46,928 bases of DNA from an uncultured Bacteroidales bacterium (lineage in GTDB: Bacteria > Bacteroidota > Bacteroidia > Bacteroidales > Paludibacteraceae): positions 1 through 46,928 of the forward strand of contig CADCCH010000010.1 of assembly GCA_902799875.1 (NCBI GenBank), written 5' to 3'. The notes beneath the pieces are model-generated. The model ran no database searches. It saw only the letters and a program-made list of their open reading frames with translations, and was not told the DNA's origin. This document shows, one piece after another, positions 1 to 6,892 of this stretch; within the stretch, counting starts at the first letter, position 1; each line of letters begins with the position of its first letter. The translations under genes and the position numbers were made by a program.

Positions 1-150
1 GCAGATCGCGCGATTAACCTCACCACGATCGGTGCCGACCAGCAAGCCTTCGAGGCCCAGAAGAACACGGCAGGAGGTAAGAAAACCTTCAACGCGTACT
101 TATGGTCAGTTTGTGGTGCTGCGTATGACGCAGAACACCCCAAAAACTGA
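1..150 (+). CDS. 3' end of a small hypothetical protein (partial)
   Basis: Frame 1 is open from the window edge to a TGA at 148-150 and encodes the last 49 residues of a protein whose start lies outside the window. I do not recognise a family. Its tail (Q-A-F-E-A-Q-K, then K-K-T-F-N-A-Y-L-W-S-V) resembles the end of the partial gene at 46641-46928 (A-T-L-E-A-G-F-A-A-Q-K-K-Y-T-S-L-F-A-Y-T-V), so the two are probably paralogues of one small Bacteroidota family. The last 47 bases of the reading frame also form the left part of a strong hairpin at 104-152. The function is unknown; that the frame is coding is inferred from the resemblance and the long open frame. Confidence 0.55.
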   Translation, partial: ADRAINLTTIGADQQAFEAQKNTAGGKKTFNAYLWSVCGAAYDAEHPKN

Positions 151-187
151 CCATGGGGTCCCCAAATAATTGATTCAATTTTTGGGG
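104..187 (+). other. Two consecutive strong hairpins at the 3' end of the first gene
   Basis: GGTCAGTTT (104-112) pairs with AAACTGACC (144-152). Inside it, GGTG (115-118) pairs with CACC (136-139) and CTGCGT (119-124) with ACGCAG (128-133). A second hairpin pairs CCCCAAA (160-166) with TTTGGGG (181-187), with AATTG/CAATT nested inside. Neither is followed by a run of T, so they are not classical intrinsic terminators; they may protect a 3' end or belong to a structured RNA. Confidence 0.6.
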
Positions 188-357
188 AGAGCGGAGCTGC
201 CCCGAGTACTTCCTACTAAAACATGGTTTTGGTACATGTACGAGGGGTTTGCCCGCGAGGAAAGTCTGCGGTCAAGCCTACGATGCCGAGCATCCGCGCA
301 GCTAAGCTACCCATGATTAGCGAAAGAAGGACACCCGCCAAGGTGTCCTTCTGTTTG
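184..357 (+). ncRNA. Possible small structured RNA ending in a terminator
   Basis: No convincing gene occupies this stretch. It contains several nested dyads: GGGG (184-187) with CCCC (200-203), ACATG (221-225) with CATGT (235-239), CTGCG (266-270) with CGCAG (around 296-300) enclosing GATGC/GCATC (282-294), and finally AAGGACACC (327-335) with GGTGTCCTT (342-350) followed by CTGTTTG. The series of stems ending in a terminator-like hairpin suggests an RNA or a long structured 3' UTR. No promoter matching the local consensus was seen and no known RNA family was recognised. Confidence 0.3.
327..357 (+). terminator. Terminator-like 9-bp hairpin
   Basis: AAGGACACC (327-335) and GGTGTCCTT (342-350) form a perfect 9-bp stem with a 6-base loop, followed by CTGTTTG. 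It lies just past the 3' end of the minus-strand gene at 387-608, so it could serve both strands. Confidence 0.6.
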
Positions 358-386
358 TATTCGTCCGTTGAACGATTCGATGAGTG

Positions 387-608
387 TTATTTGTTGTTCA
401 GTTCATCTTGCAGATAGCTATATACGTATCCGGAAGATTGAAAATACAAGCCTGTATTCGGATTGTTCAGTTTCTCAAACAGACGGGATTGGTACACGAT
501 GTCAAATGCTTCTTGCATAGGAATACCGCGCTCCTCCATAAGACGAGAGATGAGATCTTTCACTATCTCTTCTTTCATATTCTGAAATTCCGCTTGCGAT
601 ACTTTCAT
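387..608 (-). CDS. Small DUF3791-cluster partner protein, 73 aa
   Basis: A 73-residue, mostly helical, acidic protein with no signal peptide or membrane segment. Its C-terminal part (L-Y-F-Q-S-S-G-Y-V-Y-S-Y-L-Q-D-E) is of the type I associate with small genes that accompany DUF3990/DUF3791 pairs in Bacteroidales; that association is from memory and needs a profile search. It is the last gene of a three-gene minus-strand cluster, starting 4 bases after the stop of the 15-codon remnant at 612-659. If the cluster was a toxin-antitoxin-like module, this would be a partner or second antitoxin-like subunit that has outlived its toxin. Confidence 0.6.
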   Translation of the reverse strand: MKVSQAEFQNMKEEIVKDLISRLMEERGIPMQEAFDIVYQSRLFEKLNNPNTGLYFQSSGYVYSYLQDELNNK

Positions 609-611
609 AGT

Positions 612-659
612 TTAATCAATATGCTGAATGTCCACTATCGAGCCGTGGTAGAGTTTCAT
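612..659 (-). pseudogene. 15-codon remnant of a DUF3990-like ADP-ribosyltransferase gene
   Basis: On the minus strand an ATG overlaps the stop of the upstream DUF3791-like gene (ATGA, 656-659) and encodes MKLYHGSIVDIQHID before TAA. The opening M-[KI]-[LV]-Y-H-G-S is how DUF3990 (ADP-ribosyltransferase-like) proteins characteristically begin, and DUF3990 genes normally sit between small DUF3791-type genes as here. A full gene would be about 150 codons or more, so almost all of the body is missing while both translational junctions are kept. What is seen is the mini-ORF and its position; identity with DUF3990 is inferred from the N-terminus and neighbours. It could also be a genuine short leader peptide. 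Confidence 0.55.
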
Positions 660-877
660 AGTTTTCCTCCTTTCCTTTGGCAGTATTCCTGTATCGTCTG
701 GAGGTTTTCCTCAACGGAAAGTGTGTGCATGATGTTATAGTGTTTGTCGCAAAGCGCTAGCGCACCGTACTGACTAAGATAGCGATAGGCTTGCTGCTCG
801 GAGATCCGGCTGCGTGACGCAAATTCTGCCACAAGCAGGACGAGATACTCGATCTTATTTAACATCAATTTTGACAT
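656..877 (-). CDS. DUF3791 family protein, 73 aa
   Basis: A 73-residue helical protein. The pattern I-E-Y-L-V-L-L-V-A-E-F-A, then S-E-Q-Q-A-Y-R-Y-L, then H-Y-N-I-M-H-T-L-S-V-E matches my recollection of DUF3791, a small family found beside DUF3990 ADP-ribosyltransferase-like genes in gut Bacteroidota. The family is poorly characterised; an antitoxin or regulatory role is inferred from context only. It is first in a three-gene cluster, its stop overlaps the next (broken) gene by four bases, and a consensus promoter lies 42 bases upstream of its ATG. The Bacteroidota promoter and intact frame suggest it is still expressed. Confidence 0.7.
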   Translation of the reverse strand: MSKLMLNKIEYLVLLVAEFASRSRISEQQAYRYLSQYGALALCDKHYNIMHTLSVEENLQTIQEYCQRKGGKL

Positions 878-918
878 ACTATTTCTCCTTTATTTGTTAC
901 CTTTGCTACTTGCGACTG

Positions 919-950
919 CAAAATTACACATTTTTTTTGATATACGCAAA
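919..950 (-). promoter_or_regulatory. Promoter of the DUF3791 cluster
   Basis: Read on the minus strand: -33 TTTG (947-950), a 20-base spacer beginning CGTATATC, then -7 TAATTTTG (919-926). It is divergent from, and 16 bases away from, the promoter at 967-998. Confidence 0.75.
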
Positions 951-966
951 TTTTTTTCACTTTAAA

Positions 967-998
967 TTTGCACATATCGATTTTTTGTAGTACCTTTG
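967..998 (+). promoter_or_regulatory. Promoter of the lipoprotein operon
   Basis: -33 TTTG (967-970), a 20-base spacer containing CACATATC and ending GTAG, then -7 TACCTTTG (991-998). The first ATG of the operon is at 1028. Confidence 0.8.
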
Positions 999-1027
999 CA
1001 GCCGTAAAACTCTAAATCAACGATGCA

Positions 1028-1537
1028 ATGAAAAAAATTAACTCTCTCTTGATTGTTCTTGTAACAGTTATCCTTTCGTCTTGTGGTACCTACACGTACC
1101 AAGAATCTACGGCTCGTTACGTGGAGCCTCTTCGTGCCGGTTTCATCTCTCCGGTGGTAGCGGATATGATCGTTTCCGAGCAGAAAATCGAAAACACGGT
1201 AGAAGTGTATGCCGAGCTGAAAAAGAGACAGATCTCGGCGATCATGGCGGCGGATCTGCAAGGACGCGAATCGGCGCTTGTACTGGGTTGGAAGAAATAT
1301 GCGTTGGCAGAGACCCTCAAGAAATACAATGCCGACGATATCGTGGCTCCGACCTTCACCATCACGCCCAGCGAGACCAAAGCGAATGTGCTGATGATTA
1401 CCGTAACGGGACACACGGCGCAGTATAAGTTCTTCCGCCGCGCTACCAAGGATGATGTGGAGATGTTTGCTCCGTTCGTAGGTCAGGAGAAGGACCTTAA
1501 TGTGAACGGTGCCGTATTGTTACGATTCAGCCGATAA
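1028..1537 (+). CDS. Predicted lipoprotein, 169 aa
   Basis: The N-terminus is a lipoprotein signal (M-K-K-I, hydrophobic stretch to about residue 18, then lipobox L-S-S-C with the cysteine at about residue 19). The mature part (about 150 residues) has no family I recognise; it mixes helices and strands and has no further membrane segment. It begins 30 bases after the promoter's -7 element and is followed by a secreted protein and a FISUMP lipoprotein in close succession, so an envelope role is likely. Function unknown. The ATG at 1028 is chosen because the signal peptide begins there. Confidence 0.8.
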   Translation: MKKINSLLIVLVTVILSSCGTYTYQESTARYVEPLRAGFISPVVADMIVSEQKIENTVEVYAELKKRQISAIMAADLQGRESALVLGWKKYALAETLKKYNADDIVAPTFTITPSETKANVLMITVTGHTAQYKFFRRATKDDVEMFAPFVGQEKDLNVNGAVLLRFSR

Positions 1538-1547
1538 GATAAATAGT

Positions 1548-2288
1548 ATGAAACGATTCTATATACTCTTGCTGGCGCTGTGTACGATAAGTCTTGCGCA
1601 AGCACAGGTAGGTTTGGTGCGCAGTTCCGGTTACGGAGCTATCAAAAAGGAGAAGGTCCATCGTACGCACCAACTGCCGAATGCCTTTGTCGGCGTAGCC
1701 GGAGGTCTGGGTTTGACGGTTAGTCCGCATATCGTGTATCCTAACGGTGCGCTGAACTTCGATTTCGGTATCTCTATCGTTCCGAAAGTAGCCCTCGGAG
1801 GGTTCTTCCAATGGGGTATCCTGGAAAACTGGGCCTTGGGTGCGCAGGTCGTGGCCGGTGATTATATCAACCATAAGACCGCTTTCATCGGTGGATTCGG
1901 TATGGCGTGCAACCATCGTGGCGCATCTGTACCGTATGGTTCATCGTACATACACGGTGATTCATATTATGACCGGGTCTATACGACGACCTACAAACGA
2001 AACGATACGGACATCACCAGACAGGTGGCCTTCAAATCGGAAGGAGCGATGGGTGTCGCTTTGCGATTGGGTTTTATGGCGAAGAACCATTTCTATATGA
2101 CCGCAGATCTCAAGATCTTCCCACAGATGTACAAGTACATCACCGATCGGTATGAGCGGGCCAATGAGGTGTGGTACGGAGCCGATGTGGTACACGAAAC
2201 GGCCTATACCCTTTCCCTCTCGTTCGGTTATGCGTTCGCCATAACGCCGAAACAAAAGAACCAAGTAAAACAGGAGGCTGCCTTATGA
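1548..2288 (+). CDS. Secreted, probably outer-membrane beta-barrel protein, 246 aa
   Basis: The ATG at 1548 begins a clear signal peptide (M-K-R-F-Y-I-L-L-L-A-L, cleavage near A-Q-A-Q at about residue 18-20). The rest has alternating aromatic and polar strands (F-D-F-G-I-S-I, A-L-G-G-F-F-Q-W-G, H-F-Y-M-T-A-D-L) and ends in a strand rich in F and Y (L-S-L-S-F-G-Y-A-F-A-I), as in small outer-membrane barrels. An in-frame start at 1509 would put 13 extra residues ahead of the signal peptide and was rejected. The stop overlaps the next start (ATGA at 2285-2288). The exact family is not recognised. Confidence 0.75.
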   Translation: MKRFYILLLALCTISLAQAQVGLVRSSGYGAIKKEKVHRTHQLPNAFVGVAGGLGLTVSPHIVYPNGALNFDFGISIVPKVALGGFFQWGILENWALGAQVVAGDYINHKTAFIGGFGMACNHRGASVPYGSSYIHGDSYYDRVYTTTYKRNDTDITRQVAFKSEGAMGVALRLGFMAKNHFYMTADLKIFPQMYKYITDRYERANEVWYGADVVHETAYTLSLSFGYAFAITPKQKNQVKQEAAL

Positions 2289-3010
2289 AAACAAAACTGT
2301 TCTTTATCGCGATGAGCCTTTTGGCGCTTGTCGGTTGCGATATCCACACTCCGATTGAGATGGACGAGCACCCTTCGGACATTACGTTTGGTACTTTCAA
2401 AGATACGCGTGACGGATATACCTACAAAACCGTCACGATTGGTGGTCAAACCTGGATGGCAGAGAACTTACGGTACTGCCCGAATGAGGCCATCACAGAT
2501 ACCCGTATTCGATCGTCCTATGACCCGTATTATTACATTTACACTTCCATTGAAGAACCCGACACCAAGAAAAATTTCGAGAAGTACGGTATCATCTACA
2601 ACTATAAAGCAGCGATGAAAGCTGCTCCGGATGGTTGGAGACTGCCGACTTCCGGTGACTTCTATGAGCTGATGTCGACCGTTCGGAATATGAAAGGATG
2701 CTACAATGATTATGATCTGATGCTCATGTTAATGGCTCCGGAAGACTTGGTTTGGGATGTTGAGAAAAATTTCCCTTATGTGAATTGTACCGGTTTTAGC
2801 GGTCAGTATTGTCGCCATTATGTTACCCCTTGGAGCTGGGAGACCTACGGGCGTTTTTATTCCTCTACTGACATGGAATATTGGATCGATGACAACTATT
2901 TAACCGGGTGTCGTACATTCCGTATTTATGGTGGTACAGACTCGTATTTGAATGGAACGGAGACCAATGAGGCTTCGGACGGCTTCCCGATCCGCTGTAT
3001 CAAGAAATAA
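2285..3010 (+). CDS. FISUMP-domain lipoprotein, 241 aa
   Basis: The signal peptide ends in a lipobox (L-L-A-L-V-G-C, cysteine at about residue 18). From about residue 40 the sequence follows the Fibrobacter succinogenes major paralogous domain: D-G-Y-T-Y-K-T-V-T-I-G-G-Q-T-W-M-A-E-N-L-R, then G-W-R-L-P-T-S-G-D-F, and the closing G-F-P-I-R-C-I-K. The family is extracytoplasmic and common in Bacteroidota; its molecular role is not established. Translation is probably coupled to the preceding barrel protein through the ATGA overlap, and the operon ends at the hairpin at 3034-3051. Confidence 0.85.
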   Translation: MKTKLFFIAMSLLALVGCDIHTPIEMDEHPSDITFGTFKDTRDGYTYKTVTIGGQTWMAENLRYCPNEAITDTRIRSSYDPYYYIYTSIEEPDTKKNFEKYGIIYNYKAAMKAAPDGWRLPTSGDFYELMSTVRNMKGCYNDYDLMLMLMAPEDLVWDVEKNFPYVNCTGFSGQYCRHYVTPWSWETYGRFYSSTDMEYWIDDNYLTGCRTFRIYGGTDSYLNGTETNEASDGFPIRCIKK

Positions 3011-3033
3011 GAATTAAAATTTCAAAAAAGTGG

Positions 3034-3061
3034 CATACACTCTTGTGTATGTCAATTTTTT
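3034..3061 (+). terminator. Terminator overlapping the ffh promoter
   Basis: CATACAC (3034-3040) and GTGTATG (3045-3051) form a 7-bp stem with a 4-base loop, followed by TCAA and a run of T. The right arm and T-run lie inside the ffh promoter, whose -33 TTG is at 3043-3045. Confidence 0.65.
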
Positions 3062-3073
3062 TTCGTACCTTTG
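3043..3073 (+). promoter_or_regulatory. ffh operon promoter
   Basis: -33 TTG (3043-3045), 20-base spacer, -7 TACCTTTG (3066-3073), 25 bases before the ffh ATG. It overlaps the upstream terminator. Confidence 0.8.
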
Positions 3074-3097
3074 CAGCCGATTTAAATTAGGTGTAAT

Positions 3098-4435
3098 ATG
3101 TTTGATAATTTATCGGAACGATTAGAACGGAGTTTTAAGATACTGAAAGGTGAGGGAAGAATCACCGAAATCAATATTGCGGAGACCGTGAAGGATATCC
3201 GTAAAGCCTTGCTGGAAGCGGATGTGAACTACAAGACCGCGAAGCAGTTTACGGACCAGGTGAAGGAGAAAGCGCTGGGTCAGAATGTGATGACGAGTGT
3301 GCGTCCGGGGCAGTTGATGGTCAAGATCACGCACGATGAGTTGGCGGCACTGATGGGTGGTGAGGCGCAGGAGATCAACCTGAAAGGTAATCCTGCCGTC
3401 ATCCTGATGGCTGGTTTGCAAGGTTCAGGTAAGACGACCTTCGCAAGCAAGCTTGCCAATTTTCTGCAGACGAAGAAGGGCAAGAAAGTGATGCTCGTAG
3501 CCTGCGATGTGTATCGTCCGGCGGCTATCGAGCAATTGCGCGTATTAGGCGAGCAAATCAACGCGAAGGTATTCGCTAATGGTGGATTGCTTAATGGTGA
3601 CGCGGCCAAGCCGCTTAATGGTGGTGATCCTGTGAAGATCGCGCAGGACGCGATCAAAGAGGCGCGGACATACGGGTATGACGTGGTGATCGTGGATACG
3701 GCGGGTCGTTTGGCAGTCGATGAGCAGATGATGCAGGAGATTGCGGCAATCAAGGCAGCTATAGAACCCTCCGAAACCTTGTTTGTGGTGGATGCCATGA
3801 CCGGTCAGGACGCGGTGAATACCGCCAAGGAGTTCAATGACCGTCTCGATTTCGATGGTGTGGTACTGACCAAACTGGACGGTGATGCACGCGGTGGTGC
3901 CGCTTTGAGTATCCGCTCGGTCGTTAACAAACCGATTAAGTTCATCGGTACGGGTGAGAAGATGGAGGCGCTGGATGTGTTCCATCCGGCTCGTATGGCA
4001 GACCGTATCTTGGGTATGGGTGACGTGGTGTCGCTGGTAGAGCGTGCCCAAGAGCAGTATGACGAGGAGGAAGCACGTAGGATTTCGAAGAAGATTGCGA
4101 AGAATCAGTTTGATTTCAATGACTTCATGGGTCAGTTAAGTCAGATCAAGAAGATGGGTTCGATGAAGGACCTGATGGGAATGATACCGGGTATGGACAA
4201 GGCGCTGAAGGGCGTGGAAGTGAGTGACGATGCGTTCAAACCGATTGAGGCGATGATTAACTCCATGACCCCGCAGGAGCGTGCTAATCCGGCACTGCTG
4301 AACGGCAGTCGTAAGAACCGTATCGCGAAGGGTGCGGGTGTGACCATCGTAGAGCTGAACCGCTTCATCAAACAATTCGAGCAGACGAGTAAGATGATGC
4401 GGAAGGTGCAGCAGATGGGGCTTAAAAGGCGATGA
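3098..4435 (+). CDS. ffh: Signal recognition particle protein Ffh
   Basis: A 445-residue SRP54-type GTPase that binds signal sequences of nascent chains and docks with FtsY for co-translational membrane targeting. The N domain (residues 1-100) is followed by the P-loop G-L-Q-G-S-G-K-T at about 106-113, D-T-A-G-R near 200 and T-K-L-D-G-D-A-R-G-G near 257. The methionine-rich M domain (about 310-445) includes G-M-I-P-G-M and the M-M-R-K-V-Q-Q-M-G tail. Length is normal for bacterial Ffh. It is first in an operon with a small membrane protein, folD, prfA, rsmE and a PAP2 phosphatase; its receptor ftsY lies at 19271-20230. The stop overlaps the next ATG. Confidence 0.97.
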   Translation: MFDNLSERLERSFKILKGEGRITEINIAETVKDIRKALLEADVNYKTAKQFTDQVKEKALGQNVMTSVRPGQLMVKITHDELAALMGGEAQEINLKGNPAVILMAGLQGSGKTTFASKLANFLQTKKGKKVMLVACDVYRPAAIEQLRVLGEQINAKVFANGGLLNGDAAKPLNGGDPVKIAQDAIKEARTYGYDVVIVDTAGRLAVDEQMMQEIAAIKAAIEPSETLFVVDAMTGQDAVNTAKEFNDRLDFDGVVLTKLDGDARGGAALSIRSVVNKPIKFIGTGEKMEALDVFHPARMADRILGMGDVVSLVERAQEQYDEEEARRISKKIAKNQFDFNDFMGQLSQIKKMGSMKDLMGMIPGMDKALKGVEVSDDAFKPIEAMINSMTPQERANPALLNGSRKNRIAKGAGVTIVELNRFIKQFEQTSKMMRKVQQMGLKRR

Positions 4436-4929
4436 GTGAAGAACATACATATCAACAAGGGTGGGGGGAACATCACCACCATCATCACCATGACCACACG
4501 GGGCCGAATGAGAAGAACCGGCGTCTGGGTGGGTCGTTACGTATGCGGGACAAACAGGCCTATTACGGTTTGATGTTTATCATTATCGTAGGCTTGGCTT
4601 ATGGCGGGTACAAGTTGTACGATATGATTGCCACCGAGATCCGGGAGATGCCGAAGGATGACCCGACGACGGAGATCGATGTAGATGTACTGCGTATCCG
4701 TAAGGCCGATGAGCAGGACGCGAAACTGTACGCTGACAGTCTGGCGCAGCAGTATAACCTGGATTCGATGAAGCGTCAGGTGCAGATTGAAACCCGACCT
4801 GTCTATCGTCCGCCGAGAAAAGAGAATACCTGGTATATCACGGAGCGCGAATGGAAATCGATCTTCAAGAACTACCGTATCTGGAAGCGCATGCATAAAA
4901 AAGATAAGGACGAAGACGAGGAAGATTGA
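4432..4929 (+). CDS. Small membrane protein with histidine-rich N-terminus, 165 aa
   Basis: Not a recognised family. About fifteen residues in there is a run of seven histidines, then D-H, which could bind metal. A single membrane helix follows (about residues 44-62, Y-G-L-M-F-I-I-I-V-G-L-A-Y-G-G-Y). The remainder is a charged, probably periplasmic or cytoplasmic tail ending in an acidic stretch (D-K-D-E-D-E-E-D). The start overlaps the ffh stop (ATGA), implying coupled translation. Its stop lies within the 7-bp tandem repeat that separates it from folD. The function is unknown. Confidence 0.75.
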   Translation: MSEEHTYQQGWGEHHHHHHHDHTGPNEKNRRLGGSLRMRDKQAYYGLMFIIIVGLAYGGYKLYDMIATEIREMPKDDPTTEIDVDVLRIRKADEQDAKLYADSLAQQYNLDSMKRQVQIETRPVYRPPRKENTWYITEREWKSIFKNYRIWKRMHKKDKDEDEED

Positions 4930-4955
4930 AGATTGGAGATTGAAGATTGAAGAAT
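4921..4955. repeat. 7-bp tandem repeat (GAAGATT) at a gene junction
   Basis: Five consecutive copies of GAAGATT, the third as GGAGATT and the fifth ending GAAGAAT. The stop codon of the upstream gene (4927-4929) lies within the array and the folD ATG follows immediately. Confidence 0.85.
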
Positions 4956-4956
4956 T

Positions 4957-5841
4957 ATGATATTAGACGGTAAACAGATAGCAAAAACGATTCGCGAGGA
5001 ATTGCGTGCGCAGATAGAGACTTTGCGTGCCCGGGGTAAGCGTGTACCGAAATTGGCAATCGTGATCGTGGGGAACAACCCGGCGAGCGAGACCTATGTC
5101 AATAACAAGCTCAAGGCCTGTGCCGAAGTAGGTATCGAGGCGGTTAAACTGGCGTATCCGACACAGATCACGGAGCAGACGCTGCTGACAGAAGTGCGTC
5201 GGTTGAACAGCGATGACACGATCGACGGATTCATCGTGCAACTGCCGTTGCCCGATCATATCACGGAGACAACGATCCTCAGTGCTATTGACCGCCGCAA
5301 GGACGTGGATGGTCTGACGCCGGAGAATGTAGGTCGGACCGTGCAGGGTCTGCCGTCGATCATCAGTGCGACGCCGCGAGGAATACGAGAACTGTTGGCA
5401 CGCTATCAGATCAAGACCGAAGGCAAGCATGTGGTGGTGATCGGTCGGTCGAACATCGTCGGGAAACCGGTAGCCTTGCTGCTGATGCAACGTCCGTATC
5501 TGAGTTTACCGGGGATGAGTGCCGCTTCGTTAGGTGACGCGACGGTGACGATCTGTCACAGCAAGACGCAGGATCTGAAGTCCATCTGTCTGACCGCCGA
5601 TATCATCATTGTCGCAGCCGGCAGTCCGAAGTTACTGACCGCCGATATGGTCAAAGAGGGTGCCACGATCATCGATGTGGGTATCAACCGCGTGGACGGA
5701 AAGTTAGTCGGAGACGTGGACTTCGAGCACGTAGCGCCCAAAGCCGCCTATATAACACCCGTACCCGGTGGCGTCGGTCCTATGACCATCGTAAGCCTTT
5801 TGCAAAATACCTTACAAGCATACAATGAACATACTCGATAA
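4957..5841 (+). CDS. folD: Bifunctional methylenetetrahydrofolate dehydrogenase/cyclohydrolase
   Basis: A 294-residue FolD, which interconverts 5,10-methylene-THF, 5,10-methenyl-THF and 10-formyl-THF in cytosolic one-carbon metabolism. Visible signatures are P-A-S-E-T-Y-V-N-N-K-L-K-A-C at about 45-58 (catalytic lysine in Y-V-N-N-K), the D-G-F-I-V-Q-L-P-L-P motif, the cofactor-binding G-R-S-N-I-V-G-K-P-V-A near 165, and P-V-P-G-G-V-G-P-M-T near the C-terminus. Length is normal. It overlaps prfA by 17 bases in another frame, so the two are probably translationally coupled. Confidence 0.97.
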   Translation: MILDGKQIAKTIREELRAQIETLRARGKRVPKLAIVIVGNNPASETYVNNKLKACAEVGIEAVKLAYPTQITEQTLLTEVRRLNSDDTIDGFIVQLPLPDHITETTILSAIDRRKDVDGLTPENVGRTVQGLPSIISATPRGIRELLARYQIKTEGKHVVVIGRSNIVGKPVALLLMQRPYLSLPGMSAASLGDATVTICHSKTQDLKSICLTADIIIVAAGSPKLLTADMVKEGATIIDVGINRVDGKLVGDVDFEHVAPKAAYITPVPGGVGPMTIVSLLQNTLQAYNEHTR

Positions 5842-6892
5842 GATAGAAGGATTAGAGGCGAAGTTTCATGAGGTGAGTCTGCTGATCACGGACCCTGCGG
5901 TGATAGCCGATCAGGCGCGGTATGTGCGTCTGAACCGGGAGTATCACGACCTGGAGCGCGTGCTGGACGTGGCGCACAGATACCGCCAAGCGATCGAGGA
6001 TCTCAAAGAAGCCAAAGAGATCAACTACAAAGAGGCGATTGATGAACTCGAGCCGCAGATACCGAAGTTAGAGGAAGAACTGAAACTGCAGATGCTGCCC
6101 CAAGATCCTGAAGACGGCAAGAATGTGGTGATGGAGATCCGCGGCGGTACAGGTGGTGACGAGGCGGCTATCTTTGCCGGAGACCTGTTCCGGATGTACA
6201 CCAAGTATTTTGAGATGAAGGGCTTCAAGTACAGCGTTTCGTCGTTCAATGAAGGTGCAGCCGGCGGATACAAGGAGATCATCTTCAATGTGACGGGCGA
6301 GAATGTGTACGGTACGTTGAAGTACGAGAGTGGTGTGCATCGTGTACAACGGGTACCGGTGACGGAGACGCAGGGACGCGTGCATACGTCTGCAGCAACC
6401 GTAGCTGTATTGCCCGAGGCCGATGAGTTTGAGGTGCATATCAACGAGGGAGAGATCAAATGGGAGACTTTCCGTTCAGGTGGTGCAGGCGGACAGAATG
6501 TGAACAAGGTAGAGTCCGGCGTGCGACTGCGGTATAACTGGAAAAACCCCAATACGGGTGAGGTGCAGGAGATACTGATTGAGTGTACCGAGACGCGTGA
6601 CCAGCCGAAGAACAAAGAGCGTGCGCTCTCGCGCCTGCGTACGCAAATATATGATAAGGAGCACCAGAAGTATATCGACGATATCGCGGCACGACGCAAG
6701 ACGATGGTCTCAACCGGTGACCGGTCTGCGAAGATCCGCACGTATAACTACCCGCAGGGACGTATCACCGACCACCGCATCGGGTACACGGTGTATAACC
6801 TGGCGGCCTTCATGGACGGCGACATCCAGGGCGTGATCGATGCACTGCAAGTGGCGGAGAACGCAGAACGACTGAAAGAAAGCGAGCTATAA
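5825..6892 (+). CDS. prfA: Peptide chain release factor 1
   Basis: A 355-residue class I release factor. The GGQ catalytic motif, which triggers peptidyl-tRNA hydrolysis, is at residues 222-224 (S-G-G-A-G-G-Q-N-V-N-K). The stop-recognition tripeptide is P-V-T, in R-V-P-V-T-E-T-Q-G-R, so this is RF1 (UAA/UAG) and not RF2, which has S-P-F. The start follows the usual RF1 opening M-N-I-L-D-K-I. The stop TAA shares a base with the rsmE start (TAATG). Confidence 0.97.
   Translation: MNILDKIEGLEAKFHEVSLLITDPAVIADQARYVRLNREYHDLERVLDVAHRYRQAIEDLKEAKEINYKEAIDELEPQIPKLEEELKLQMLPQDPEDGKNVVMEIRGGTGGDEAAIFAGDLFRMYTKYFEMKGFKYSVSSFNEGAAGGYKEIIFNVTGENVYGTLKYESGVHRVQRVPVTETQGRVHTSAATVAVLPEADEFEVHINEGEIKWETFRSGGAGGQNVNKVESGVRLRYNWKNPNTGEVQEILIECTETRDQPKNKERALSRLRTQIYDKEHQKYIDDIAARRKTMVSTGDRSAKIRTYNYPQGRITDHRIGYTVYNLAAFMDGDIQGVIDALQVAENAERLKESEL

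Noticed and set aside
260..275. GAGGAAAGTC resembles the conserved CR-I segment of RNase P RNA.
   Set aside because: The other conserved RNase P segments and the expected 300-400 nt architecture are absent around it.
223..417. A plus-strand 64-codon ORF in the structured stretch.
   Set aside because: It crosses the terminator hairpin, overlaps the minus-strand gene at 387-608, has no signal peptide or domain and looks like chance.
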